A stretch of 15,482 nt of DNA from CAZFHA01 sp964518595 (GTDB lineage Bacteria; Bacillota; Clostridia; Saccharofermentanales; Saccharofermentanaceae), in NCBI GenBank assembly GCA_964518595.1, contig CAZFHA010000035.1, forward strand, positions 1 to 15,482, in the 5' to 3' direction. Both the position numbers and the translations under genes were made by a program. Of this stretch, positions 1 through 7,314 are shown one piece after another. Numbering within the stretch: the stretch's first letter is position 1; the number at the start of each line of letters is the position of its first letter. Below the pieces are notes generated by a model. It did no database searches and had not been told where the DNA came from. It saw only the letters and a program-made list of their open reading frames with translations.

Positions 1-2
1 CT

Positions 3-89
3 CTAACATTAAGTCTTTTAGCCGGAGTCTTGCTGATTGTCAGAAAAAGAAAGTTTCGCGAGGATGCTAAAGAAAAAACAGCCTTGTAA
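3..89 (+). CDS. C-terminal tail of a surface/membrane-anchored protein (partial)
   Basis: This open frame enters from the left edge and ends at TAA 87-89. The 28 visible residues consist of a hydrophobic stretch (LTLSLLAGVLLIV), a basic cluster (RKRKFR) and a short charged end. That is the layout of a C-terminal membrane anchor, and in Gram-positive bacteria it is what follows an LPXTG sorting motif. The LPXTG itself would lie to the left of the window, so sortase anchoring is inference. A single-pass membrane protein with a short cytoplasmic tail is the alternative. The frame was chosen because it is the only one that gives the hydrophobic-then-basic pattern before a stop. With the large exported protein at the right edge, it suggests that the sugar operon sits among cell-surface genes. 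Confidence 0.6.
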   Translation, partial: LTLSLLAGVLLIVRKRKFREDAKEKTAL

Positions 90-94
90 TGCTT

Positions 95-122
95 TTGACT
101 TCTGCATAAGTTAGTATATAAG
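95..122 (+). promoter_or_regulatory. Possible weak promoter before the 149-176 hairpin
   Basis: TTGACT (95-100) lies 16 bp before TATAAG (117-122). A transcript from about 129 would run straight into the hairpin at 149-176. It could be a second upstream promoter of the operon or the start of a short leader RNA. AT-rich intergenic DNA gives such matches by chance, so support is weak. Confidence 0.25.
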
Positions 123-148
123 CTAAATTTTTCTCTTTATTTGCGCTA

Positions 149-176
149 CGCCTCCCTTCCAATCGGAAGAGAGGCG
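149..176 (+). terminator. Hairpin, probable terminator of the upstream surface gene
   Basis: CGCCTCCCTTCC (149-160) pairs with GGAAGAGAGGCG (165-176) around the loop AATC, giving a 12-bp stem with one C/A mismatch. It is followed only by TTTGTGC, so the U-tract is short and termination may be incomplete. It lies 60 bases after the stop of the upstream gene and before the operon promoter, which is the expected place for a terminator. Confidence 0.55.
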
Positions 177-251
177 TTTGTGCATTGTGCAAGAAATTTT
201 TTATCTATTTTGTTTAAAATATCGGTTTTATAAAAAGCTTGTCTTAGGTGA

Positions 252-280
252 TTGACTAAGGAGTCTTGCTCCGGTAGTAT
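252..280 (+). promoter_or_regulatory. Main promoter of the sugar operon
   Basis: TTGACT (252-257) and TAGTAT (275-280) are separated by exactly 17 bp, a good housekeeping-sigma promoter. Transcription should start near 287, leaving a leader of about 44 bases before the ATG at 331. Short inverted repeats overlap it: CTTAG (243-247) with CTAAG (256-260) across the -35, and GGAG (260-263) with CTCC (269-272) in the spacer. Either could be part of an operator, for example for the RpiR-type regulator encoded in the operon, but this is inference. A TGTTTAAA motif at 211-218 matches the repeats upstream of the surface-protein promoter near 12754. Confidence 0.7.
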
Positions 281-330
281 TGTCTAAAAATGGAGTTATG
301 CTCCAAAGTGGTTTAGAAATGGAGATTACC

Positions 331-1653
331 ATGGATTTTGATGTGATTGTTGCGGGTGGTGGTACCGCTGGTGTATTCGCGGCTATTGCTTCTGCCCGGC
401 AAGGAGCCATGACCCTGTTGTTTGAGGCACAAAGCTTTCTGGGTGGAACTCAAACGGCCTCGCTGGTACAACCGAATATGGCCTTGGGTCTTTCAGATAA
501 TGAATATGCTGGTAGCATCAATGCCGAACTAATTACACGACTTCAGAATTGTGGGGTAGGGCAAGGGTACTGGTTTGATCCTGAGCAATTAAAAATCCTA
601 CTGGAAGACATGTGTATAGAGAGTGGTTGCCGACTCCTTTATAACACTCAAGTAATCCGTGCGGAGGTTGATCGGCAGTGCATTCGTAAAATTTGTGTCA
701 ATACCACTACAGGGGTGCAGGAGTTCTCTGCTCAGGTCTTTATTGACGCTACCGGTAACGGCGATTTGGCCTTTATGGCTGGAGCACAATACCGTTTAGG
801 CAATCAGGGGAAATGTCAGCCTGTATCTCTGCGATTTGAAATGGGTAATATTGATATTGCTGCTTTTTCTCGTTATTTACAAGAGAAAGGACAGACAACC
901 TATTTAGGTGAAGAGGCCTTTGAAACAGCCTGTACTGCGGACAGACCTTGGCCTCTGAGTTCACTTTTTGCCCAAGGGTTGGCATTGGGACAATTAACCA
1001 AGCAGGACTGCGCCTATTTTCAGGCTTTCTCCATTCCGGGGAGGAAGGGTGTTTTATCTTTTAACTGCCCAGAGGTGGGAGTCTTGGATGATGTGCTTGA
1101 TCCTTGGGATCAAACTGAGGCTTACATCAAAGGCCGTCAGGGGATTAGGCGTTTGGTAAATTTTATGAAAAGCACTTTTCCCGGCTTCCAAGACGCTTAC
1201 TTAGGGGCAGTAGCTCCGCTATTAGGCATTCGTGATAGCCGCAGCATTGTGGGTAGAGAGACGCTAACCATTAATGACATTGTTACTTATCGCAAATTTT
1301 CTGACGGAATCATGGGCTGTAACTATTATGTAGATGTTCATGGGATGCCGGAAGAGGATATACAGTTTACCAAGGAAAGAAGGGAGGATGTGCCAAAAGA
1401 CAAGCGGTACTACACAATACCTTTTGGTAGTTTAGTGCCAAAAGGGCTGGACAATTTGTTGGTAGCCGGACGCTGCATCTCAGCCGATTTTTGGGCTACC
1501 GCGGCGGTAAGAATTCAATTGGTTTGTCGTGGTGTAGGTGAAGCAGCCGGTATTGCCGCTGCCTTAGCTGTGAAACAAAGGGCTATGGTTACTCAATTGG
1601 ACAGCCAAGAAGTTATTACTCTTTTTCGAAAGACAGATACAGGTGAAAATTAA
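331..1653 (+). CDS. FAD-dependent oxidoreductase (FAD_oxidored family)
   Basis: This encodes a 440-residue flavoprotein. The N-terminus is a Rossmann fold with a dinucleotide-binding loop GGGTAG at residues 9-14 and an acidic residue (E32) at the end of the second strand, where FAD ribose is bound. A second typical block near the C-terminus (LVAGRCIS..., then GVGEAAGIAAALA) closes the FAD site. This pattern fits the FAD_oxidored family, often found next to polysaccharide-use genes; its substrate is mostly unknown. There is no signal peptide, so it is cytoplasmic. I chose ATG 331, with GGAG at 321-324, over an in-frame TTG at 280 because the TTG overlaps the promoter -10 box and would lie upstream of the transcript start. 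It is the first gene of the operon, 15 bases before the transporter lipoprotein. It may oxidise or reduce a sugar from the imported glycan, but no substrate can be read from the sequence. Confidence 0.85.
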   Translation: MDFDVIVAGGGTAGVFAAIASARQGAMTLLFEAQSFLGGTQTASLVQPNMALGLSDNEYAGSINAELITRLQNCGVGQGYWFDPEQLKILLEDMCIESGCRLLYNTQVIRAEVDRQCIRKICVNTTTGVQEFSAQVFIDATGNGDLAFMAGAQYRLGNQGKCQPVSLRFEMGNIDIAAFSRYLQEKGQTTYLGEEAFETACTADRPWPLSSLFAQGLALGQLTKQDCAYFQAFSIPGRKGVLSFNCPEVGVLDDVLDPWDQTEAYIKGRQGIRRLVNFMKSTFPGFQDAYLGAVAPLLGIRDSRSIVGRETLTINDIVTYRKFSDGIMGCNYYVDVHGMPEEDIQFTKERREDVPKDKRYYTIPFGSLVPKGLDNLLVAGRCISADFWATAAVRIQLVCRGVGEAAGIAAALAVKQRAMVTQLDSQEVITLFRKTDTGEN

Positions 1654-1668
1654 GATGGAGGATGAAAA

Positions 1669-3015
1669 ATGAAAAAGAAACTTTTACAAGTTCTGGCAGT
1701 TTTGACCCTGTCAACATCCATACTTTTAGGGGCGTGTGCTCCAAGTCAAAGTTCAACTACCACTGCTGCCGCTAATAGTACTCAGGGTAGTGGTTCTGAA
1801 GCTAGTGATAAAGAAACTACTGCCGGCAGTGGTGAAGCTGTTGAAATTAGTTTTTGGACGATGCAGTTGTCTCCTACCTTTGACGATTATATTAAAGGTG
1901 TAATTACTTCCTTCGAAAAGGAGAACCCCAATATTAAAGTGAATTGGGTTGATGTACCTTGGGGCGATATGGAAAATAAGATTTTGTCCGCTGCTGCTTC
2001 CAGTACTATGCCGGATGTAGCCAATCTTAATCCTCATTTTTCGCAAAAATTAGCACAGTTGGGCGCTTTGGCTGACATGGACGAACTGGCTGGGGACGTA
2101 AAAGCAGATTATGTAGAAGGGGCTTGGATGGCTTCTACCTATGACGATCAAAGTTTTGGTATTCCTTGGTACTTAACCACCGGTATTACTTTCTACAATA
2201 AAGCTCTTTTTGAAGAGGCTGGACTTGATCCGGCGAAGCCACCAGTATATTTTGAAGACATTTATGAGGTAGCTAAGACTATTAAAGACAAAACCGGCAA
2301 ATATGGTTACATGCCGATGTTCTCCGATAGCCACATGTTGGAGGATTTTGAAAAGGGTGGCGTAGAAATTTTTAATGATGATCACACTGAAGTAGATTTT
2401 ACCAGTGAGAAACTAGTAAAAACCATCGAAATGTATAAAAAAATGTTCGATGAAGGTTTAATCCCCAGAGATGCCTTTACGAAAAATTTTGGTGAATTGA
2501 TTCAATTCTATTCCTCCGGTGAAGTGGCTATTTTCCAGGGCGGAACTTCTCATGCCAGCATGATTGAAACCAATTCAGCTGAGGTATATGGTAACACCGG
2601 TGTAGGGCCTCAGCTTCTAGGTAAAGACGGCGGAAAAGTCAACGTTGCTGTTATGAATTTGGTTATTGCCAAGAGTAGTACCAAGCAAGACGCAGCGGCT
2701 AAATTTGCTATTTATCTTACCAATGCTGAAAATCAGACAGAATTTAGCAAGGTATCCGGAGCTATTCTGCCTTCAACCTTAGCTTCATTGAATGATCCTT
2801 TCTTTGCTCTAAATGAAACGGTTAAGGATCAAGCTCGTTCCATCAGCGCAGTGCAACTGCCTGAATCAGAAGTTATTTTCCCGCCTATGACCAACTGGTC
2901 GGAAGTCAGTAAGGTATTGGTTGATGCTGTTAGCCAGATCATTCTGGATAATGCCGAGATGATGCCTACTTTGGAAGCTGCCCAAGAGGAAGCTAATAGT
3001 CTGCTTCAAGGTTAA
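1669..3015 (+). CDS. Carbohydrate ABC transporter substrate-binding lipoprotein
   Basis: This is a 448-residue extracellular solute-binding protein of family 1. The N-terminus has a KKK cluster, a hydrophobic core and a lipobox L20-G21-A22-C23, so Cys23 should be lipidated and anchor the protein to the outer face of the membrane. A Ser/Thr/Ala/Gly-rich linker (about residues 26-57) leads to the binding fold, which begins with VEISFWTMQ and continues with a typical FEKENPNIKVNW segment. It captures a sugar or oligosaccharide for the two permeases downstream; the exact ligand is not readable, but the catabolic genes point to a mannose- or ManNAc-containing glycan. The start is supported by GGAGG at 1657-1661, seven bases before ATG. 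Two intergenic hairpins follow, which may keep its mRNA more abundant than the permease part. Confidence 0.93.
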   Translation: MKKKLLQVLAVLTLSTSILLGACAPSQSSTTTAAANSTQGSGSEASDKETTAGSGEAVEISFWTMQLSPTFDDYIKGVITSFEKENPNIKVNWVDVPWGDMENKILSAAASSTMPDVANLNPHFSQKLAQLGALADMDELAGDVKADYVEGAWMASTYDDQSFGIPWYLTTGITFYNKALFEEAGLDPAKPPVYFEDIYEVAKTIKDKTGKYGYMPMFSDSHMLEDFEKGGVEIFNDDHTEVDFTSEKLVKTIEMYKKMFDEGLIPRDAFTKNFGELIQFYSSGEVAIFQGGTSHASMIETNSAEVYGNTGVGPQLLGKDGGKVNVAVMNLVIAKSSTKQDAAAKFAIYLTNAENQTEFSKVSGAILPSTLASLNDPFFALNETVKDQARSISAVQLPESEVIFPPMTNWSEVSKVLVDAVSQIILDNAEMMPTLEAAQEEANSLLQG

Positions 3016-3028
3016 GAAGAGATGATTG

Positions 3029-3058
3029 TTCCGGTAGAGCTTTTTGGCTCTGCCGGAA
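3029..3058 (+). promoter_or_regulatory. Intergenic mRNA stem-loop after the binding-protein gene
   Basis: TTCCGGTAGAGC (3029-3040) pairs with GCTCTGCCGGAA (3047-3058) around the loop TTTTTG, giving 12 pairs with one G-U wobble. No U-tract follows, so it is not a standard terminator. At this place in sugar ABC operons such stem-loops often protect the upstream mRNA from 3' exonuclease, raising binding-protein yield over permeases. That role is inferred from position. Confidence 0.6.
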
Positions 3059-3077
3059 TATGAAACTTTAGTAAGAG

Positions 3078-3121
3078 AAGCCGCTCATGGTGAAAACCAT
3101 CCGGCACATCCTTAGTGGCTT
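3078..3121 (+). promoter_or_regulatory. Second intergenic stem-loop with GAAA tetraloop
   Basis: An outer stem AAGCCGCT (3078-3085) / AGTGGCTT (3114-3121) has one mismatch. It encloses a perfect inner hairpin ATGGT-GAAA-ACCAT (3087-3100), whose loop is a stable GNRA tetraloop. A short TTTTAATT follows, so it might be a leaky attenuator between binding protein and permeases. It could also be a second stabilising structure. Confidence 0.45.
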
Positions 3122-3149
3122 TTAATTCCATTGTTAATGAGGAGGGTTT

Positions 3150-4034
3150 ATGAAAGCGCGTTCCCTGGGACAGAAATGGTATTTACCTTATCTGTACTTA
3201 TTGCCGGCCATGGCAGTAATGGCAGTCTTTGTTTTTTTTCCTTTAATTCAGGCCTTCTATTATAGTTTTCATAATTATAATCTTGTTACAGCGCCGGAGT
3301 TTATTGGTCTGGACAATTACGTCAAAATGTTTGGCGATAAGAACTTTGTCAAAACCTTACTAAATACGCTACTTTATTTTGTTTTGGTCGTGCCGCCCTT
3401 GATTTTTATCCCTCTATGTATTGCTATTTTGGTGAATAAAAAACTGCGTTTTGTAAAAGCCTACCGGGCGGCCTTTTATGTTCCGGTTATTACCAGTATG
3501 GTAGTAGCTGCCATAGCTTGGAAATGGATCTACGATGAGACTGGAATCATTAACTATCTCCTGACGGATGTTTTGCATATTGTAAAAGACCCCATCCCTT
3601 TTCTAACCTCGAAAACCTGGGCGATTTATGCAGTTATGGTGGTTACGATTTGGAAGGGTATCGGCTATTACATGGTAATCTATCTGGCTGGTTTACAGAG
3701 CATTCCGGTGGATATTTGGGAAGCGGCAGAAATTGATGGAGCCAGAGGCATAAAGAAGCACTTCTGGATTACCCTACCTATGAGTTCCCCCTATATTGCG
3801 GTAGTTACGGTAATGTCGGCTATTGCCGCTATGAAGGTTTTTGAAGAGATTTATGTTATGACCCAAGGCGGCCCCTTCGGTAGCAGTCGTACTTTGGTGT
3901 ATTACATTTACGAAACAGCCTTTGATAAATTAAAAATGGGCTACGCCAGCGCCATGGGCTTTATCCTATTTTTACTGCTCTTGGGTTTTTCCGTTGGTAA
4001 TGAAATTATCTCTAGTCGCAGAAAGGGGGCATAA
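3150..4034 (+). CDS. Sugar ABC transporter permease, MalF/UgpA type
   Basis: This is a 294-residue inner-membrane permease with about six hydrophobic membrane segments, the first at roughly residues 14-35 after a basic N-terminus. The cytoplasmic EAA loop that docks with the ATPase is visible from E191 (EAAEIDGA, then a conserved glycine and a LP pair). This is the binding-protein-dependent transport system inner membrane component domain, in the MalF/UgpA half-transporter lineage. It pairs with the permease that starts four bases after this one stops. The start is set by GAGGAGGG at 3139-3146, just before ATG 3150. No ATP-binding protein gene follows, so energy coupling must come from an ATPase encoded elsewhere, as in many Bacillota sugar transporters that share one MsmX-like protein. 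Confidence 0.93.
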   Translation: MKARSLGQKWYLPYLYLLPAMAVMAVFVFFPLIQAFYYSFHNYNLVTAPEFIGLDNYVKMFGDKNFVKTLLNTLLYFVLVVPPLIFIPLCIAILVNKKLRFVKAYRAAFYVPVITSMVVAAIAWKWIYDETGIINYLLTDVLHIVKDPIPFLTSKTWAIYAVMVVTIWKGIGYYMVIYLAGLQSIPVDIWEAAEIDGARGIKKHFWITLPMSSPYIAVVTVMSAIAAMKVFEEIYVMTQGGPFGSSRTLVYYIYETAFDKLKMGYASAMGFILFLLLLGFSVGNEIISSRRKGA

Positions 4035-4037
4035 ATT

Positions 4038-4871
4038 ATGTTTGGACGGGATTCTATACGCAAAAAAATCTTTCTTTATATTATATTTACACTTATCCTC
4101 ATCATATCTATCGGACCTTTTTTGTGGCTTATTTCTACCAGTCTTAAGTCCCCTGGAGAAAATATTTACAGTTTCCCACCCCAGTTTATCCCGGCTCAGT
4201 CAACTCTTCACAATTGGCAATATGTTTTAACTAATATACCCTTTGGAACATACTTTTTTAACTCTTTATGGATTGCTATTGTGACGGTAATTCTTAATGT
4301 GGTTCTATCTGTAATGGCAGCCTATCCTTTAGACCGTATGGTATTTCGAGGGAAGAAATTTATCTTTATGGCAACCATAAGTACCATGATGATTCCCTTT
4401 CAGGTTATTATGATTCCCATATTTGTAACTGTGGTAAAATTAAATTGGAAAGACACATATATTGCGGCGATTTTGCCCTTTGCGGTAACGGCTTTTGGCA
4501 TATTTTTGCTCAGGCAAGCCTTCAGCACCATACCGCAGTCTTTAGACGAAGCCGCCAAGATTGACGGTTGCGGCAGTTGGCGCCTTTTATGGGTTATTCT
4601 CTTCCCCTTACTTAAGCCCTCAGTGGCCACGCTGGCAATCTTTACCTTTGTCAATTCCTGGAGTAATTTTCTCTGGCCACTGTTGGTTTTGGAAAGTAAG
4701 AGTAAGTATACCCTGCCTTTGGGGCTTTTGGATCTGCAGGGTACCTTTGCCACGGACTGGCGCTTGGTCTCGGCGGGAGCAGTTCTGACCACCATACCAA
4801 TCATAATCTTTTTCCTTTTTACCCAAAAATATTTTATCGAAGGCGTTACTGCCGGAGGGGTAAAAGAATAA
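4038..4871 (+). CDS. Sugar ABC transporter permease, MalG/UgpE type
   Basis: This is a 277-residue permease with about six membrane segments; the first is at roughly residues 11-33. The EAA loop begins at E171 (EAAKIDGCGSWR, followed by LFPLLKP), typical of the MalG/UgpE half of carbohydrate importers. It should form a heterodimeric channel with the preceding permease, with which it is nearly contiguous (three bases between stop and ATG). A purine-rich AGAAAGGGGG around 4020-4029 is the ribosome binding site and lies inside the previous gene, so the two are probably translationally coupled. The next gene, DUF4127, begins 30 bases downstream. Confidence 0.93.
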   Translation: MFGRDSIRKKIFLYIIFTLILIISIGPFLWLISTSLKSPGENIYSFPPQFIPAQSTLHNWQYVLTNIPFGTYFFNSLWIAIVTVILNVVLSVMAAYPLDRMVFRGKKFIFMATISTMMIPFQVIMIPIFVTVVKLNWKDTYIAAILPFAVTAFGIFLLRQAFSTIPQSLDEAAKIDGCGSWRLLWVILFPLLKPSVATLAIFTFVNSWSNFLWPLLVLESKSKYTLPLGLLDLQGTFATDWRLVSAGAVLTTIPIIIFFLFTQKYFIEGVTAGGVKE

Positions 4872-4901
4872 GACAAATCAGACAATAAGGAAGTAATATC
4901 T

Positions 4902-6425
4902 ATGCGAATTATGCTAATACCACTGGATGAAAGACCATGCAATCTTCTTTTCCCTAAGATGCAGGCCTCTGAGCTTGTCGAACTGGTAACCATACCGGAG
5001 CAGCTTTTGCCTAGCAAGAAACTAGCGGGAAATACAGAAGGCATTTGGCAATATCTGGAGGAAGAAGCTGAAACTTTGGATGGCTTGGTGGTTTCGGCGG
5101 AAATGCTATTTTTGGGCGGACTTCTACCTTCAAGGCTCCACGAAAAGAGTCTGGAGTCCTGTCAACTAGGTTTACTTCGCCTTAAGGGTTTAAAGCAGCG
5201 TTTTCCTAATCTAAAACTTTATGTATCAGCTCTGATTATGCGTTCGCCCTCTTATAATAGCAGTGAAGAGGAGCCGGATTATTATCAGGATTATGGTAGA
5301 GCCCTTTTCCGGATTGGGGCTTTGCAAAATAAAGCCGGACGGGTGGGCTTATCTCCGGAAGAGAAGGCGGAACTGGAAGCCGTTGTTAGTCTGGTTCCTA
5401 AAGCGGTAAGAGAAGACTACGAATCTCGGCGCAGGGTTAATTTAGGGTTGGTTCTGGCACTTTTAAAGCTGGTAGCGGAAAACCTGATTGATTTTATGAT
5501 TATCCCTCAGGATGACTCGGCACCCTTTAGCTATGCGGCGGAAGATCAAGCTAAGGTGTATCAAGAAATCAGGAAGCTCCAAATCCAGGAATCGGTACTT
5601 CTATACCCCGGTGCTGACGAATCAGCTCTTACACTACTGTCGCGGATGCAGCAAGTTCTTCTAAAAGAAAATCCAGCCTTTGCCATTCACTACGCTTCTG
5701 TGTCCGGAGCCCAGGTGATTCCTAAATATGAAGATCGGCCTGTGGGTGAGAGTATTACATCGCACCTACTGGCGCAAGGCGCTAGAATTCCACTCAATCC
5801 TAATAGCTCCGAGCATCTTTTATTCGTTAACATTGCCGATGCTCCCATGGCCGAGGCCTGGGATCAAGATAAGCGGGATATTATGTATGATACCCGACGC
5901 AATTTGCAGGTCTTTATCCAACAAATAGAAGAGGCTCTGGCTGAGGGGAAGAATTGTATAGTGGCCGATCTGGCCTATAGCAATGGGGGAGATCAAGAAC
6001 TATTACGGTCTTTGGCTCAAAGGGGTCTGCTGTCTCGGCTGGGAGGCTATGCCGGATGGAATACCAGTGGCAATAGTCTGGGAACGGCGATTTCTATGGG
6101 GCTCTCACCGATGGATCAAGTAACTCGCTGGGAGAATATTGCCTATCATCTCTTAGATGACTATCTTTATCAAGCTCTGGTCAGGCAGGAGGTTATTAGT
6201 GAAGTTTTACCTCTGCTGGATGCTTCCTACTACGAGCTATTGCACTGCAAGGAACAGGTAGAAACCGAAATTGCTCGGCGGCTGAATGACTACTGGCAAA
6301 GAGAATTTTCTTCCAAGTTTCCACTGTCAGTTTTTGTAAAAAAAGTCTACTTGCCTTGGAATCGAATGTTTGAAATTTCATTACAGTTGTCCTGCAAGTT
6401 GAAACAGGAGAATGCCCATGAGTAA
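4902..6425 (+). CDS. DUF4127 family protein, function unknown
   Basis: This 507-residue protein belongs to the family known as DUF4127, recognised from its opening MLIPLDERPCN and further blocks. Sequence blocks that look like an active site are D9-E10-R11, the segment S65-R78 (SAEMLFLGGLLPSR), the acidic pair D204-D205 (QDDSAPF), G237-E240 (GADE), and A384-N391 (AGWNTSGN). Several conserved acidic residues plus Asn and Trp near the C-terminus suggest an enzyme, perhaps acting on sugars, but no reaction is established that I know of. There is no signal peptide or membrane segment, so it is cytoplasmic. AAGGAAG at 4887-4893 supports ATG 4902. Its stop overlaps the start of the regulator gene by eight bases. 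Its place between an importer and sugar enzymes makes a role in handling the imported glycan the best guess. Confidence 0.85.
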   Translation: MRIMLIPLDERPCNLLFPKMQASELVELVTIPEQLLPSKKLAGNTEGIWQYLEEEAETLDGLVVSAEMLFLGGLLPSRLHEKSLESCQLGLLRLKGLKQRFPNLKLYVSALIMRSPSYNSSEEEPDYYQDYGRALFRIGALQNKAGRVGLSPEEKAELEAVVSLVPKAVREDYESRRRVNLGLVLALLKLVAENLIDFMIIPQDDSAPFSYAAEDQAKVYQEIRKLQIQESVLLYPGADESALTLLSRMQQVLLKENPAFAIHYASVSGAQVIPKYEDRPVGESITSHLLAQGARIPLNPNSSEHLLFVNIADAPMAEAWDQDKRDIMYDTRRNLQVFIQQIEEALAEGKNCIVADLAYSNGGDQELLRSLAQRGLLSRLGGYAGWNTSGNSLGTAISMGLSPMDQVTRWENIAYHLLDDYLYQALVRQEVISEVLPLLDASYYELLHCKEQVETEIARRLNDYWQREFSSKFPLSVFVKKVYLPWNRMFEISLQLSCKLKQENAHE

Positions 6426-7302
6426 GAAAGCTGCGCCAATACCATTAAAAGCGAATAATCAGGATCTGCTGATGATTATCTCCAGCCTTCAAAATACCTT
6501 TACCAAGTCTGAACAGAAACTGGTAGATCTGATTCTTAAGTCACCAGAAAAAATTGTCTATATGAGTATTGCTGACTTAGCTGATGAAATTGATATTGGG
6601 GAAGCTACGATCATACGCTTTTGTCGTAAAATCGGTTGTGACGGCTATTACGCATTTAAAATGTGTTTGGCTAAATCCCTGCCCTCAGAGACCCAGTCAG
6701 ATATTCTGACCCCTTCTTCTAAAGCAGAGCAGCCAACAGATTTATTAACAGGGATTTCCGCCGAGATTCAGCAGGGTATTCTTGAGACCATGGCAGTGTT
6801 AGATTATCCGGCGCTCAAGGAAGTGGTTACCTGGCTACTCGCTGCTCGACGCATTCGTGTCTATGCCGTGGGTGCTTCTGCCACAGCAGCGATTGATGCT
6901 AAAAATCGTTTTCTCCGTATAGGTCTGGATATTGATTATTTTATTGATGGTCATGGAATGGCGATTGATGCTTCTTTATCCCAGCCAGAGGATGTAATTT
7001 TAGGCATTTCTTATTCCGGTGAGACCATTGATTTGGTGGAGGCTTTTCGAATTGCTCGACAAAGTGGGGCTAAGCTGGTAGCCATAACTCACTTTCAAAA
7101 ATCATATCTAGGAAAATATGCCGATAAAGTTTTATTGACCGGATCAAGGGAAGGCCCCCTTCACGGTGGTGCCTTGCAAACAAAAATAACCCAGCTTTTT
7201 GTCATAGAGGCACTTTTTCGCGAGGTTTTTGCCAGCGATCCGGAGGTCTATTCGCAGCGGCATAATCTGACCAGCAAAGGGATTTCCGGAAAAATACGAT
7301 AA
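6418..7302 (+). CDS. RpiR/MurR-family transcriptional regulator (HTH + SIS)
   Basis: This 294-residue regulator has an N-terminal HTH domain of the RpiR type (about residues 17-92, with the recognition region IADLADEIDIGEATIIRFCRK) and a C-terminal SIS sugar-phosphate-binding domain (about residues 125-260, with YAVGAS and SYSGET motifs that bind phosphosugars). Family members bind an operator and respond to phosphorylated sugars. Here the natural effector would be an intermediate such as ManNAc-6-P or GlcNAc-6-P, but that is inference. ATG 6418 was chosen because AGGAG (6406-6410) is seven bases upstream; an ATG at 6412 would be only one base from it. The start overlaps the DUF4127 stop, so translation is probably coupled. 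It likely controls the operon promoter at 252-280 and hence its own expression. Confidence 0.9.
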   Translation: MSKKAAPIPLKANNQDLLMIISSLQNTFTKSEQKLVDLILKSPEKIVYMSIADLADEIDIGEATIIRFCRKIGCDGYYAFKMCLAKSLPSETQSDILTPSSKAEQPTDLLTGISAEIQQGILETMAVLDYPALKEVVTWLLAARRIRVYAVGASATAAIDAKNRFLRIGLDIDYFIDGHGMAIDASLSQPEDVILGISYSGETIDLVEAFRIARQSGAKLVAITHFQKSYLGKYADKVLLTGSREGPLHGGALQTKITQLFVIEALFREVFASDPEVYSQRHNLTSKGISGKIR

Positions 7303-7314
7303 GAAGGTGACATT

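Noticed and set aside
280..330. In-frame TTG giving a 17-residue longer flavoprotein
   Set aside because: It overlaps the promoter -10 box, lies before the predicted transcript start and has no ribosome binding site. ATG 331 has GGAG at good spacing and starts right at the Rossmann strand.
3150..3164. Possible CcpA cre site at the first permease start
   Set aside because: It matches the TG-AA-CG half, but two required positions in the second half differ, and it lies in the start codon region of a gene inside the operon.
4400..5044. Minus-strand open frame of 214 codons
   Set aside because: It is antisense to the second permease and the start of the DUF4127 gene, both clearly real. Its translation has no recognisable domain.
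6412..6417. ATG six bases upstream of the chosen regulator start
   Set aside because: Only one base separates it from the AGGAG motif, too close for initiation; ATG 6418 is at seven bases.
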